Below the pieces are notes generated by a model. The model searched no databases. It saw only the letters and a program-made list of their open reading frames with translations, and had not been told where the DNA came from. A stretch of 64,000 bases of DNA from assembly GCF_021343995.1 (NCBI RefSeq), contig NZ_JAJTTE010000008.1, positions 1 through 64,000 on the forward strand. Direction: 5' to 3'. Below are positions 35,733-42,892 of the stretch, piece by piece. The position numbers and the translations under genes are program-made. Position 1 is the stretch's first letter, and each line of letters opens with the position of its first letter. Source of the DNA: Pseudonocardia terrae (GTDB lineage: Bacteria; Actinomycetota; Actinomycetes; Mycobacteriales; Pseudonocardiaceae).

Positions 35733-36368
35733 ATGCACAATCGCACGCACCGCCATCCCCGCCGAGTTGGGAACCGCCTGGCGGGGGTGGCGGCGTTGAT
35801 CCTGGTGCTCGTCTCCGGCTGTGCCGGCACCACAGATGCGGGCGGCAACAGCCCGGCGGCGTCGGTACAGACCTCGGTCGTGGCTTCGGCAGAGTCGGGC
35901 CAGCCGACGATGGCGGCGTCGCACCCCACCCGGCTGCGCGTTCCGGCGATCGACGTGGACGCCCGTGGCGTGATTGACCTCGGGCTGCAGGCGGACAGGA
36001 CGATGGAGGTTCCGGCCGACGGCACGAAGGTGGGCTGGTATACCGAGTCACCCACCCCCGGCGAACGCGGGCCCGCCGTGCTCGCCGCCCACGTGGATTG
36101 GAACCATCAGAAGGGGGCGTTCTACGACCTGCACTCCCTCAAGCCAGGTGACGAGATCATGGTCGACCGGGCCGACGGGTCGACCGCGAGGTTCCAGGTG
36201 CGGCAGGTCGCGCAGTACTCGAAGGATGCGTTCCCGACGCAGAAGGTGTATGGCGACGTTGCCGGTGCCGAGCTGCGCCTGATCACTTGCGGCGGAGAGC
36301 TTGATCGGGCAGCCCGCAGCTACCGGGACAACATAGTCGTGTACGCAGGGTTGGTCAGTTCGACTTGA
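35733..36368 (+). CDS. Class F sortase, lipoprotein-type signal
   Basis: A 211-residue cysteine transpeptidase. The N-terminus has a hydrophobic stretch ending in a lipobox-like VSGC (Cys30), then a disordered linker to about 63. The sortase barrel follows, with the catalytic triad His120 (VLAAHVDW), Cys186 (LITCGG) and Arg198 (SYRDNIVVY). The TLTC-type motif is here LITC. Class F enzymes are the least studied sortases and are common in Actinobacteria. Only 3 bp separate it from the Excalibur gene, so both are likely translated from one message. Both genes are intact although the surrounding element is decayed, which suggests they are kept by selection or arrived later. Confidence 0.88.
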   Translation: MHNRTHRHPRRVGNRLAGVAALILVLVSGCAGTTDAGGNSPAASVQTSVVASAESGQPTMAASHPTRLRVPAIDVDARGVIDLGLQADRTMEVPADGTKVGWYTESPTPGERGPAVLAAHVDWNHQKGAFYDLHSLKPGDEIMVDRADGSTARFQVRQVAQYSKDAFPTQKVYGDVAGAELRLITCGGELDRAARSYRDNIVVYAGLVSST

Positions 36369-36506
36369 CCAATCGCCCGAGTCGGGGCGGACGTGATGGC
36401 TCCAGGCGCACTGCGCCGTGGAGCCGTCACATCTTGCTCGGCAGATAGGCGCGGCCCGTGGCCCCGCCGCGTGGCGCTCCGCCGGCGCGGGCTGGGCCGA
36501 GGTGAG

Positions 36507-36902
36507 CGGACGGCCTTGGTGGGCGACCAGGGCGGCCAGCTCCACCGTGATCGTGAGGCACACCGACGGCCACAGCGCGACGACGTACCCGGTCACGGTC
36601 ACCTCGGCCGCGGCCAGGTTCGCCGCGATGGTGGCGACCATGCTGGCCCAGAACGCCGCCCGCGAGCCGCGGCCGGCCGGCTCGCCGCGGTGCCGGCGCA
36701 CCCAGATCACGACCAAGGCGGCGACGAGCATCCCGTCGGTGGTCAGCGCCAGCCACGGCGCCATGACCGGATCCCCGGCCCGGGCGATGACGTCCCAGGC
36801 GTGCCGCTACGAGGCAACCGCGGCCGGCCCACCGAGCGCGGACACCGTCGACACGGCGAGCAGCACGGGCCAGGAGCGGGCCCACCACTCCCGGGCGCTC
36901 AC
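36507..36902 (-). pseudogene. DUF2637 (SpdB-like) membrane protein broken by in-frame TAG
   Basis: The frame starts at a GTG (36900-36902) that overlaps the previous stop by 4 bp. It encodes a helix (WPVLLAVSTVSALGGPAAVAS), then hits TAG at 36807-36809 (codon 32). It continues as RHAWDVIARAGDPVMAPWLALTTDGMLVAALVVIW and further helices (FWASMVATIAANLAAA, GYVVALWPSVCLTITVELAALV). DUF2637 proteins are multi-helix membrane proteins of actinomycete plasmids and AICEs, near spd genes involved in plasmid spread. The stop replaces what is probably a Tyr or similar residue between helix 1 and WDVI. Beyond 36507 the frame reads into unrelated sequence, so the C-terminus is also lost. Confidence 0.75.
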
Positions 36903-37327
36903 TGGTCGCCCCCGATCACGCGCCGCGCCGCGTCGAGGAAGTCCCCGGCGGTCCGGTGGATCCCGTCGAGCTGGCCTCCACCGGGCATGACGGACTGGCC
37001 GATCTCATAGGGCGACGGGAGCAGAGGTAGACACCGAACGCGACCCCGCCAAACACGGCGACGAGGAACGCGAGGATGAACGCCGGCCAGAACACCTGGC
37101 GGCGGACGCGGCGGCTGGCGTGCGCGGCCACATTCGTCGACTCCGGACACGAGGTCACCTCCGCCCCACCCTAGTGGTCGGGGCGAAATGACGGTGGCGG
37201 TGTCCCGGTGGGTCGCCTTGCAAGGCGCGGCTGGCGTGGGCGGCAACTCGACGCGCTCAGGGGCGCGGGTCTGTAGCCACACGATGACCACGGCGATGGA
37301 GCCGACGACAGTGAGGGCGCGGATCAT
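36899..37327 (-). pseudogene. Remnants of two small AICE membrane-protein genes
   Basis: Two pieces are visible. From an ATG at 37325-37327 the frame encodes IRALTVVGSIAVVIVWLQTR and PPTPAAPCKATHRD, a one-helix protein, without a stop of its own. From the GTG at 37156-37158 a second frame encodes a basic segment and the helix FWPAFILAFLVAVFGGVAFG, up to LCSRRP. Near 37013 the coding sense seems to jump to another frame that ends GGGQLDGIHRTAGDFLDAARRVIGGDQ at 36899. A single-base deletion in a C run would explain the jump. The final stop overlaps the DUF2637 GTG, supporting an original operon. Small membrane genes of this kind precede DUF2637 in AICEs. Confidence 0.5.
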
Positions 37328-38223
37328 CCCTCCCTCGCTCGGCGAGGGCCCGACCGAGCAGAGGCGGGATCGGGGCGTCCTTGGATCCCTCACGCCGATG
37401 GAGCCGGGCCAAGGACATGGAGTCGGCCGACGACATGGAAGGGGCCCGGACGGGGTGTGTGGTCAGCGGATTATGGCCGCCGTCGTGATGCTGGCAGAAC
37501 GTCGTGTGGCCGGGTGCCGGGACAGCTCGGCGCCACGTCTAGAGATCCTGCACGAGTCAGCTCCTTGTCAGCTGATCAAGGCCCGTGGCCGGCGCTGCGA
37601 TCGTCGCGCCCGGGCCCGCCTTCGTTTCGCGCGTGCGCGCGTATGTGAACGTCCTGTGGGTGGAGTGCACAGGCGGCGGCGAAGGAGGGCCTCGAATCCG
37701 ATGTGGACGTATTGGCGCCGTGGCTGGGCAGCGGCAGGCAGGTACGCGCCAGGTCGTGCAGGGAATTGCAGGGAACTCTGGGGAACAGCCGATCGGCAGC
37801 TCAGGACGGGAATCCAGCCCTAACGCAGCAGGTAGTCCATCCGAGTGAAGAAATCGGCTCAGGTGCTCGACGGCAACGCCTGAGGTCGACGTGCCGAGGG
37901 GCGGGAGGCGCGAGCCTCCCGCCCCTCGACGTTCTCGGGGTCGGCCGATGCGCGGAGCGGGTACGGACGTCCGGCTCGTCGCCGCAGGCCGGACGGTCCT
38001 CGACCACTGCCGTCGGAACCATCGACTCTGACGAGCACACCCGGCGCGGCCGCCTTGATGGACCCTGCGACGAGCCGGTTCCGGCGCGGGCGTACTCTTG
38101 TCGGCGGTTCCGCGGCGAGGGCGGGTTGTTCGACGAGCCCGCCGTCATCGACGTGTGGTCGGCTTTCCGCCGCCTCCTCGCCGCGCGCACGCGACATCAG
38201 CAGTTCGAGGAGAGAGACCCACC
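37328..38223. other. About 0.9 kb without a recognisable gene, upstream of rplY
   Basis: Open frames exist here, but their translations look random (Arg/Ser/Gly-rich) and none resembles a family I know. The stretch probably includes eroded element DNA on the left and the native rplY upstream region on the right. It holds a 15-bp-stem hairpin at 37895-37928, a possible -10 box TACTCT at 38093-38098, a smaller stem at about 38117-38140 (GGCGGG pairing with CCCGCC), and the ribosome binding site GAGGAGAGA before the rplY GTG. Confidence 0.6.
37895..37928. terminator. Perfect 15-bp-stem hairpin, probable terminator
   Basis: CGAGGGGCGGGAGGC at 37895-37909 pairs perfectly with GCCTCCCGCCCCTCG at 37914-37928 around a GCGA tetraloop. 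There is no U-tract, as is usual in this genome. It may be the original end of the glmU-prs transcript, displaced by the insertion, or may shield rplY. Confidence 0.65.
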
Positions 38224-38904
38224 GTGGCCCAGTCCAAGATCGCCGCCGAGACCCGGACCGAGTTCGGCAAGGGCGCCGCGCGGCGCACCCGCAAGGCGGG
38301 CAAGATCCCCGCCGTCCTGTACGGGCACGGCACCGACCCGCAGCACCTGACGCTGCCGTCGCTGGAGTTCGCCGCCGTCGTCCGCGAGCAGGGCCGCAAC
38401 GCCGTGCTCGAGCTGGACATCGTCGGGGGCAGCAGCCAGCTGGCGCTGACCAAGACCGTCACCTTCCACCCGATCCGCCCCTACATCGAGCACGTCGACC
38501 TGCTCGTCGTGCAGAAGGGCGAGAAGGTCGTCGTCGAGATTCCGGTGATCATCACCGGTGAGGCCGTGCCGGGCAGCCTGATCACCCAGGACCTGAACAC
38601 CATCGAGGTCGAGGCCGACGCCCTGAACATCCCCGAGAACGTCGAGGTCTCGGTCGAGGGCGCCGAGGTCGGCACCCAGTTCCTGGCGGGCCAGGTCGCG
38701 CTGCCGACGGGTTCCGAGCTGCGCACCGACCCCGAGTACCTGGTCGTGAACGTGGTCGCCGCGCCGACCGCCGAGGACCTCGAGGCCACCGAGGACGTCG
38801 AGGGCGCCGGTATCGTCGAGGACGCCCCCGAGACCCCGGCCGAGGAGTCCGAGGCCCCGGCCGAGGGCGAGTCCGCCGAGGGCGACTCCTCCGCCGAGAG
38901 CTGA
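38224..38904 (+). CDS. rplY: Ribosomal protein bL25 (general stress protein Ctc form)
   Basis: A 226-residue long-form L25, which binds 5S rRNA. The N-terminal L25 domain includes [29 protein letters not shown] and [19 protein letters not shown]; the C-terminal TL5/Ctc beta domain spans about 95-190 ([26 protein letters not shown]). A long acidic tail, rich in Glu/Ala/Ser, ends the protein. GTG start with GAGGAGAGA upstream. Four bases separate its TGA from the GTG of pth, the conserved actinobacterial pair. Normally it follows prs directly; here the element remnant and about 0.9 kb of gene-free DNA lie between, so it must have its own promoter. Confidence 0.97.
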   Translation: MAQSKIAAETRTEFGKGAARRTRKAGKIPAVLYGHGTDPQHLTLPSLEFAAVVREQGRNAVLELDIVGGSSQLALTKTVTFHPIRPYIEHVDLLVVQKGEKVVVEIPVIITGEAVPGSLITQDLNTIEVEADALNIPENVEVSVEGAEVGTQFLAGQVALPTGSELRTDPEYLVVNVVAAPTAEDLEATEDVEGAGIVEDAPETPAEESEAPAEGESAEGDSSAES

Positions 38905-38907
38905 TCC

Positions 38908-39504
38908 GTGGCGCCGGCCCCTTCCGCCGGCACGGCCCTGGTCGTCGGGCTCGGGAACCCCGGGCCCGGCTACGCCGACACCCGGCACAACGTCGGGTTC
39001 GGCGTGGTCGAGCTGCTGGCCGGGCGCGCCGGGGCGCGGTTCTCGCTGCACAAGCGGTCCAACGCCGAGATCGCCGAGGGCAGGCTCGCCGGCCGCAAGG
39101 TCGTGCTGGCCAAGCCGCGGACGTACATGAACGAGTCCGGCGGCCCCGTCGCCGGGCTGGTCCGGTACTTCTCGGTGCCCCCCGAGGAGGTCGTCGTGGT
39201 GCATGACGACCTTGACCTCGGCTTCGGCGTGATCCGGCTGAAGCGCGGCGGCGGCGAGGGCGGGCACAACGGCCTGCGCTCGATCAGCCGCTCGCTCGGC
39301 ACCAAGGAGTACCTGCGCGTGCGGTTCGGCATCGGCCGCCCGCCGGGCCGCCAGGACCCGGCGGACTTCGTGCTCAAGCGGTTCTCCGGGACCGAGCGCA
39401 AGGAGCTGGAGTTCGCCGTCGACCTGGCCGCCGACGCCGCCGAGGCGCTGCTGGAGCAGGGCCTCGAGCCCGCGCAGAACCGCTTCCACGCCCTCTCCGG
39501 CTGA
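38908..39504 (+). CDS. pth: Peptidyl-tRNA hydrolase
   Basis: A 198-residue enzyme that frees tRNA from prematurely released peptidyl-tRNA, an essential recycling step. Motifs are [21 protein letters not shown] with the catalytic His, [15 protein letters not shown] with the conserved Asn, [11 protein letters not shown] and [15 protein letters not shown]. The GTG start lies 4 bp after the rplY stop. Length and motif spacing are normal. A bidirectional hairpin follows the stop. Confidence 0.98.
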   Translation: MAPAPSAGTALVVGLGNPGPGYADTRHNVGFGVVELLAGRAGARFSLHKRSNAEIAEGRLAGRKVVLAKPRTYMNESGGPVAGLVRYFSVPPEEVVVVHDDLDLGFGVIRLKRGGGEGGHNGLRSISRSLGTKEYLRVRFGIGRPPGRQDPADFVLKRFSGTERKELEFAVDLAADAAEALLEQGLEPAQNRFHALSG

Positions 39505-39534
39505 CCTGGTCGATCGACTACCTGGTCGATCGAC
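39504..39534 (+). repeat. Two tandem copies of a 16-bp unit after pth
   Basis: ACCTGGTCGATCGACT starts at 39504 and its first 15 bases recur exactly at 39520, directly in front of the terminator hairpin. Each copy contains the palindrome GTCGATCGAC, so the pair could bind a dimeric protein or fold as part of the 3' end. Significance unclear. Confidence 0.75.
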
Positions 39535-39538
39535 CCCC

Positions 39539-39574
39539 GACGGGCCCTCCCGCACCAGCGCGGGAGGGCCCGTC
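39539..39574. terminator. Bidirectional terminator between convergent genes
   Basis: GACGGGCCCTCCCGC at 39539-39553 pairs perfectly with GCGGGAGGGCCCGTC at 39560-39574 around a 6-nt loop. It sits between pth (plus) and the acyl-adenylating enzyme gene (minus, stop at 39579), so it can serve both transcripts. Confidence 0.8.
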
Positions 39575-39578
39575 GGCG

Positions 39579-41246
39579 TCAGGACCGGGTGGCCAGCAGG
39601 TCGGCGGTGGCGGCCCGGCGGAGCTTGCCCGACGGCGTCTTCGGCAGGGTCCCGGGCGGGAACACGTCCACCCGCGCGGGCCGCACCCCCACCGCGGACA
39701 CCACGCGCGCGATCACGTCCTTGCGGATCACGGCGGCCTCGGCCTCGTCGTCGGCCTTGCGGGCCTCGACGGCCACCGCGAACGACTCGCGCCGCTGCCC
39801 CTCCCCCGCGAACAGCCGGACCGCCACGGCGTTGCCGGCCCGCACGCCGTCGGCCTCCGCGGCGGCGCGCTCGATGTCCGTCGGGTAGATGTTGCGCCCG
39901 CCCATGATGATCACGTCCTTGCGCCGCCCGCAGACCACGACCTGGCCGTCCTCGACGCGGTAGCCCTCGTCGCCGGTGTCGAACCAGCCGTCGGCGTCCT
40001 GGGTGGCGACCGGGCCGTTCACGGTCAGGTAGCCGGGCGTCACGGAGTCACCGCGCAGCTGGATCACCCCGACGCCGCGGGTCCCGAGCACCTCGCCGGA
40101 CTCCCCGACCACGCGCGCCTCGATCCCCGGCAGGGGCGGTCCGAGCAGCGGGAACGCGCGCGTCGGCCCGTCACCGGCGGGCTCGGCGCGGCGACCCGCC
40201 TCGAGGGCCTCGGCGTCGATCTCGTCGACGGCGAGCCCGGTCGCGACCGGTGCGAACGCGACGCCGAGCGCCGTCTCCGCCATGCCGTAGGCGCAGAGCA
40301 CGGACTCCGGGCGCAGCCCGAACCGCGCCCCGGCATCCACGAAGGCCCCGACCGCCGCCGGGTCGACGGGCTCGGCGCCGTTGAGCGCGATCCGCAACGA
40401 CGACAGGTCCAGCTCCTGTTCGGCCCGCGCGAGCTGACGGGCGAGCACGGCGTAGGCGAAGTTCGGTGCGGCGGTGACCGTCCCGCGGTACTTCGAGATC
40501 AGCTCCGCCCAGAGCAGCGGGCGGGACAGGAAGTCCACCGGCGTGACCGTGACGAGCTCGAGCGCGGTCACCATCGGGATCGTCAGGAACCCGACCATGC
40601 CCATGTCGTGGAAGAGCGGCAGCCAGGAGACCATCACGTCGCGCTCGACGTCGAGGCGCGCGGCCTCGCGCATCGCGGTGATGTTCGCGTGCAGGTTGCG
40701 ATGGGTGATGCGGACGGCCTTCGGCTCCGCGGTGGAGCCGCTGGTGAGCTGCAGCAGCGCGGTGTCGTCCTCGGCGGCGGCGTCGGCGTCGGGCGTGACG
40801 GCGGCCGGGTCGCCCTGCAGCGAGTCGACCACCCGGAACGGGATGCCGCGCTCGGTGAGCACCGGGGCGAGCGCGTCGAAGGGGGCGCCGAGCAGCACCA
40901 TGCTCGCGTCGATCATGCGCAGCACCGCGACCGTGTCCTCGGCCCAGTGCATCAGGTCGGTGCGGGCGGTGGGCTGGTGCAGCATCGTGACACTGCCCCC
41001 GGTGAGCCAGACGGCCTGTGCGAGCGGGGCGATCACGGCCGGGTCGCCCGCCAGCACGCCCACGGCGCCGCCGCGGGTGAGGGCGGGGGTGTCGCCGTCG
41101 GGTCGGCGCAGGGCGTCGGCGATCCCGCGCGCGGTCCCGTGCACCTCGCTCCACAGCCGACGGACGGGGGCGGCGGGCTCGCCGGTCGTCATGCCGCGGG
41201 AGGTGTCGGCGGCGGACTCCAGCAACATCGCGAGGAACCGGGACAT
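39579..41246 (-). CDS. Fatty-acyl adenylating enzyme (FadD/FAAL-like)
   Basis: A 555-residue member of the ANL superfamily, which activates fatty acids as acyl-adenylates. Core motifs: A3 [16 protein letters not shown] (about 165-180), [16 protein letters not shown]5 [14 protein letters not shown] (about 318), A7 [10 protein letters not shown]8 [20 protein letters not shown] and the C-terminal catalytic Lys in [11 protein letters not shown]. The HDMG block and the [10 protein letters not shown] hinge are of the type found in mycobacterial FadD/FAAL proteins. Whether it ends at acyl-AMP or makes acyl-CoA cannot be told. No polyketide synthase or acyl carrier protein is adjacent. The ATG appears leaderless and the -35 region would overlap the first palindromic repeat of the 41.3-kb array. 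Confidence 0.87.
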   Translation of the reverse strand: MSRFLAMLLESAADTSRGMTTGEPAAPVRRLWSEVHGTARGIADALRRPDGDTPALTRGGAVGVLAGDPAVIAPLAQAVWLTGGSVTMLHQPTARTDLMHWAEDTVAVLRMIDASMVLLGAPFDALAPVLTERGIPFRVVDSLQGDPAAVTPDADAAAEDDTALLQLTSGSTAEPKAVRITHRNLHANITAMREAARLDVERDVMVSWLPLFHDMGMVGFLTIPMVTALELVTVTPVDFLSRPLLWAELISKYRGTVTAAPNFAYAVLARQLARAEQELDLSSLRIALNGAEPVDPAAVGAFVDAGARFGLRPESVLCAYGMAETALGVAFAPVATGLAVDEIDAEALEAGRRAEPAGDGPTRAFPLLGPPLPGIEARVVGESGEVLGTRGVGVIQLRGDSVTPGYLTVNGPVATQDADGWFDTGDEGYRVEDGQVVVCGRRKDVIIMGGRNIYPTDIERAAAEADGVRAGNAVAVRLFAGEGQRRESFAVAVEARKADDEAEAAVIRKDVIARVVSAVGVRPARVDVFPPGTLPKTPSGKLRRAATADLLATRS

Positions 41247-41252
41247 GCGCGC

Positions 41253-41258
41253 AGCCTA
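41253..41258 (-). promoter_or_regulatory. -10 box of a leaderless promoter (acyl-adenylating enzyme)
   Basis: Read on the minus strand, TAGGCT ends 6 nt before the ATG at 41244-41246. A -35 element 17 bp further up would fall at about 41276-41281, inside the first 22-bp repeat. Confidence 0.55.
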
Positions 41259-41275
41259 AGGCCCACAGCGGTGAT

Positions 41276-41420
41276 CGCAGTACGGATCCACAACGTGGCT
41301 CGCGGGCCTCTCCGGTCGCAGTATGGATCCATGACGCGATCAGGCCGCCCGCCCGAGCGCAGCATGGATCCACAACGCGTCCAGGGCGCCCGTCTGAGCG
41401 CGTTATGGATCCATAACGCG
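41276..41420. repeat. Four 22-bp palindromic repeats at exact 41-bp spacing
   Basis: Copies lie at 41276-41297, 41317-41338, 41358-41379 and 41399-41420, each separated by 19 bp, so centre-to-centre spacing is always 41 bp. The last copy is a perfect palindrome, CGCGTTATGGA plus its complement; the others differ at three to six positions and all keep GGATCC in the middle. The 19-bp gaps are related to each other (gaps 2 and 3 share AGG, GCCCG and GAG). The array fills the divergent region between the acyl-adenylating enzyme and M20 peptidase genes. Related pairs occur at 49636-49698 and 59522-59584. Confidence 0.92.
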
Positions 41421-41465
41421 ATCCGGGAGCCCCGTCCGCGCCGGTCCGGAGGGTGGGGACGGGCG

Positions 41466-41471
41466 TAGGGT
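41466..41471 (+). promoter_or_regulatory. -10 box of a leaderless promoter (M20 peptidase)
   Basis: TAGGGT ends 7 nt before the GTG at 41479, with no ribosome binding site. The palindromic repeat array ends 45 bp upstream. Confidence 0.55.
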
Positions 41472-41478
41472 CGGGCCC

Positions 41479-42834
41479 GTGGCTTCCACCCGTGACTCGA
41501 TCGCCGCGGCCGTCGAGGCCGTGATCCCGGGCGCCCGCGCCGATCTCGAGCGGCTGGTGCGCATCCCCAGCATCTGGGCCGACCCGGCGCACGCCGCCGA
41601 CACCGAGGCGAGCGCTGCGGCCGTCGCGGAGCTCGCCGGCGCCCTGAACCCGGCGAACCTGCAGATCCTGCGCGCGGAAGGCGGCGCGCCCGCCGTCGTC
41701 GCGCAGTGGCCCGCGCCCGAGGGGCAGCCGACGGTGCTGCTCTACGCCCACCACGACGTCCAGCCCACCGGCGGCGACGAGCACTGGACCAGCCCGCCGT
41801 TCGAGCCGACCGAGCGCGACGGCCGGCTGTACGGGCGCGGCGCCGCGGACGACAAGGCCGGCGTGATGACCCACCTCGCGGTGCTGCGTGCGTACGAGGG
41901 GAAGCCGCCGGTCGGCGTCACGCTGTTCATCGAGGGCGAGGAGGAGTCCGGGTCGCCCACGCTCCCGCAGCTGCTGCGGGAGCACCACGAGCTGCTCGCC
42001 GCGGACGTCATCGTGATCGCCGACGCCGCCAACCCTGCCGTCGACGTCCCCGCGCTCACCACGAGCCTGCGGGGGCTCGTCGACGTCGTGATCGACGTGT
42101 CGCTGCTGGAGCGGCCGCTGCACTCGGGCGTCTTCGGCGGCCCGGTCGGCGACGCGCTCACCGCGTTGACCCACGCCCTCGCGAGCCTGCACGACGAGAA
42201 GGGCGAGGTCGCCGTCCCCGGTCTGCACGCGAACACGGGCACGGACGCCGCCGCTCTGGACATCCCCGAGGCGGAGTGGCGCGCCGAGGCGGGCCTGGTG
42301 GAGGGCGCCGAGCTGCTCGGGACCGGCACGCTGGCCGAGCGGATCTACCACAAGCCGGCGATCGCCGTCCTCGGGATCGACGCGCCTTCGGTCGCGCAGG
42401 CCGCGAACGTGCTGCTTCCGCGTGCCCGCGCGATGGTCAGCATGCGCCTCGCTCCCGGCGAGGACGCCCTCGCGGCGCGGGAGAAGCTCGCCGAGCACCT
42501 GCGGGCGCACGTGCCCTGGGGCGCGACGGTCACGGTCGAGCCCGGGTCGGGCGTGGCCGAGCCCTTCAGCCTCGACGCCAACGGCGGGGCGTACGACGCG
42601 GCCAAGCGCGCCTTCGCGGAGGCCTTCGGCACCGCGACCGTGGAGATGGGCATCGGCGGCAGCATCCCCTTCATAGCCGAGTTCGCCCGCACCTTCCCCG
42701 GCGCGGCCGTCCTGGTCACGGGCGTGGGCGACCCCGCCTCGCGGTGGCACGGGATCGACGAGTCGCTGTCGCTGTCCATGTTCGGCACGGGCGCCCGTGC
42801 CGAGGCCTTCCTGCTCGACGAGCTCCGCCGCTGA
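41479..42834 (+). CDS. M20 family metallo-dipeptidase
   Basis: A 451-residue zinc peptidase of the M20 family (dipeptidase branch). Metal and catalytic sites: LLYAHHDVQPTG (His ligand and catalytic Asp), GRGAADDKAGVMTHL (bridging Asp), FIEGEEESGSPTL (catalytic Glu and Glu ligand), VIADAANP (Asp), and a late His in RWHGIDESL. The lid/dimerisation domain lies at about 195-345. It is cytoplasmic and likely cleaves dipeptides or small peptide derivatives; some relatives act on acylated amino acids. GTG start, leaderless. It stands alone between the repeat array and the regulator gene downstream. Confidence 0.92.
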   Translation: MASTRDSIAAAVEAVIPGARADLERLVRIPSIWADPAHAADTEASAAAVAELAGALNPANLQILRAEGGAPAVVAQWPAPEGQPTVLLYAHHDVQPTGGDEHWTSPPFEPTERDGRLYGRGAADDKAGVMTHLAVLRAYEGKPPVGVTLFIEGEEESGSPTLPQLLREHHELLAADVIVIADAANPAVDVPALTTSLRGLVDVVIDVSLLERPLHSGVFGGPVGDALTALTHALASLHDEKGEVAVPGLHANTGTDAAALDIPEAEWRAEAGLVEGAELLGTGTLAERIYHKPAIAVLGIDAPSVAQAANVLLPRARAMVSMRLAPGEDALAAREKLAEHLRAHVPWGATVTVEPGSGVAEPFSLDANGGAYDAAKRAFAEAFGTATVEMGIGGSIPFIAEFARTFPGAAVLVTGVGDPASRWHGIDESLSLSMFGTGARAEAFLLDELRR

Positions 42835-42880
42835 CCGACAGTTCTTCGATATATCGCTAGCGCCCCGTTCGCGCGCCCGG

Positions 42881-42886
42881 CAGACT
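42881..42886 (+). promoter_or_regulatory. -10 box of a leaderless promoter (SARP-type regulator)
   Basis: CAGACT ends 6 nt before the ATG at 42893. About 30 bp upstream an AT-rich palindrome, CGATATATCG (42847-42856), stands out in this GC-rich DNA and may be an operator or an unusual promoter element. Confidence 0.45.
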
Positions 42887-42892
42887 GAGCCG

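Larger units (their letters stand above)
33967..37327. mobile_element. Decayed actinomycete integrative/conjugative element (AICE) remnant
   Basis: The DNA between prs and rplY, which are usually adjacent, carries on the minus strand, in the order of transcription, small membrane genes (37327 to 36899), a DUF2637/SpdB-like gene (36902 to 36507), an FtsK/TraB fragment (34995 to 34818) and a tyrosine integrase (34776 to 34015). This is the usual gene order of pSAM2-like AICEs, with replication initiator and excisionase deleted. Three or more genes are broken. The plus-strand Excalibur-sortase pair (35253-36368) sits inside. Base use is visibly richer in A and T than in the flanks. No convincing attachment repeats or tRNA target were found, so the exact ends are unknown. 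Confidence 0.75.

Noticed and set aside
37690-37704. CTCGAATCC as the T-loop of a tRNA remnant at the right end of the element
   Set aside because: The flanking bases do not pair as a T stem, and no acceptor or anticodon arm could be placed around it.
34030-37734. CTGGGCAGCGG at 34030-34040 and 37724-37734 as attachment repeats of the element
   Set aside because: An 11-bp match is expected by chance in GC-rich DNA of this size, the left copy lies inside the integrase gene, and neither copy is in a tRNA or another known target.
41276-41420. The repeat array as a CRISPR
   Set aside because: Repeat (22 bp) and spacer (19 bp) are shorter than usual, the repeats are full palindromes, the spacers resemble one another, other loci have only two copies, and no cas gene is in the window.
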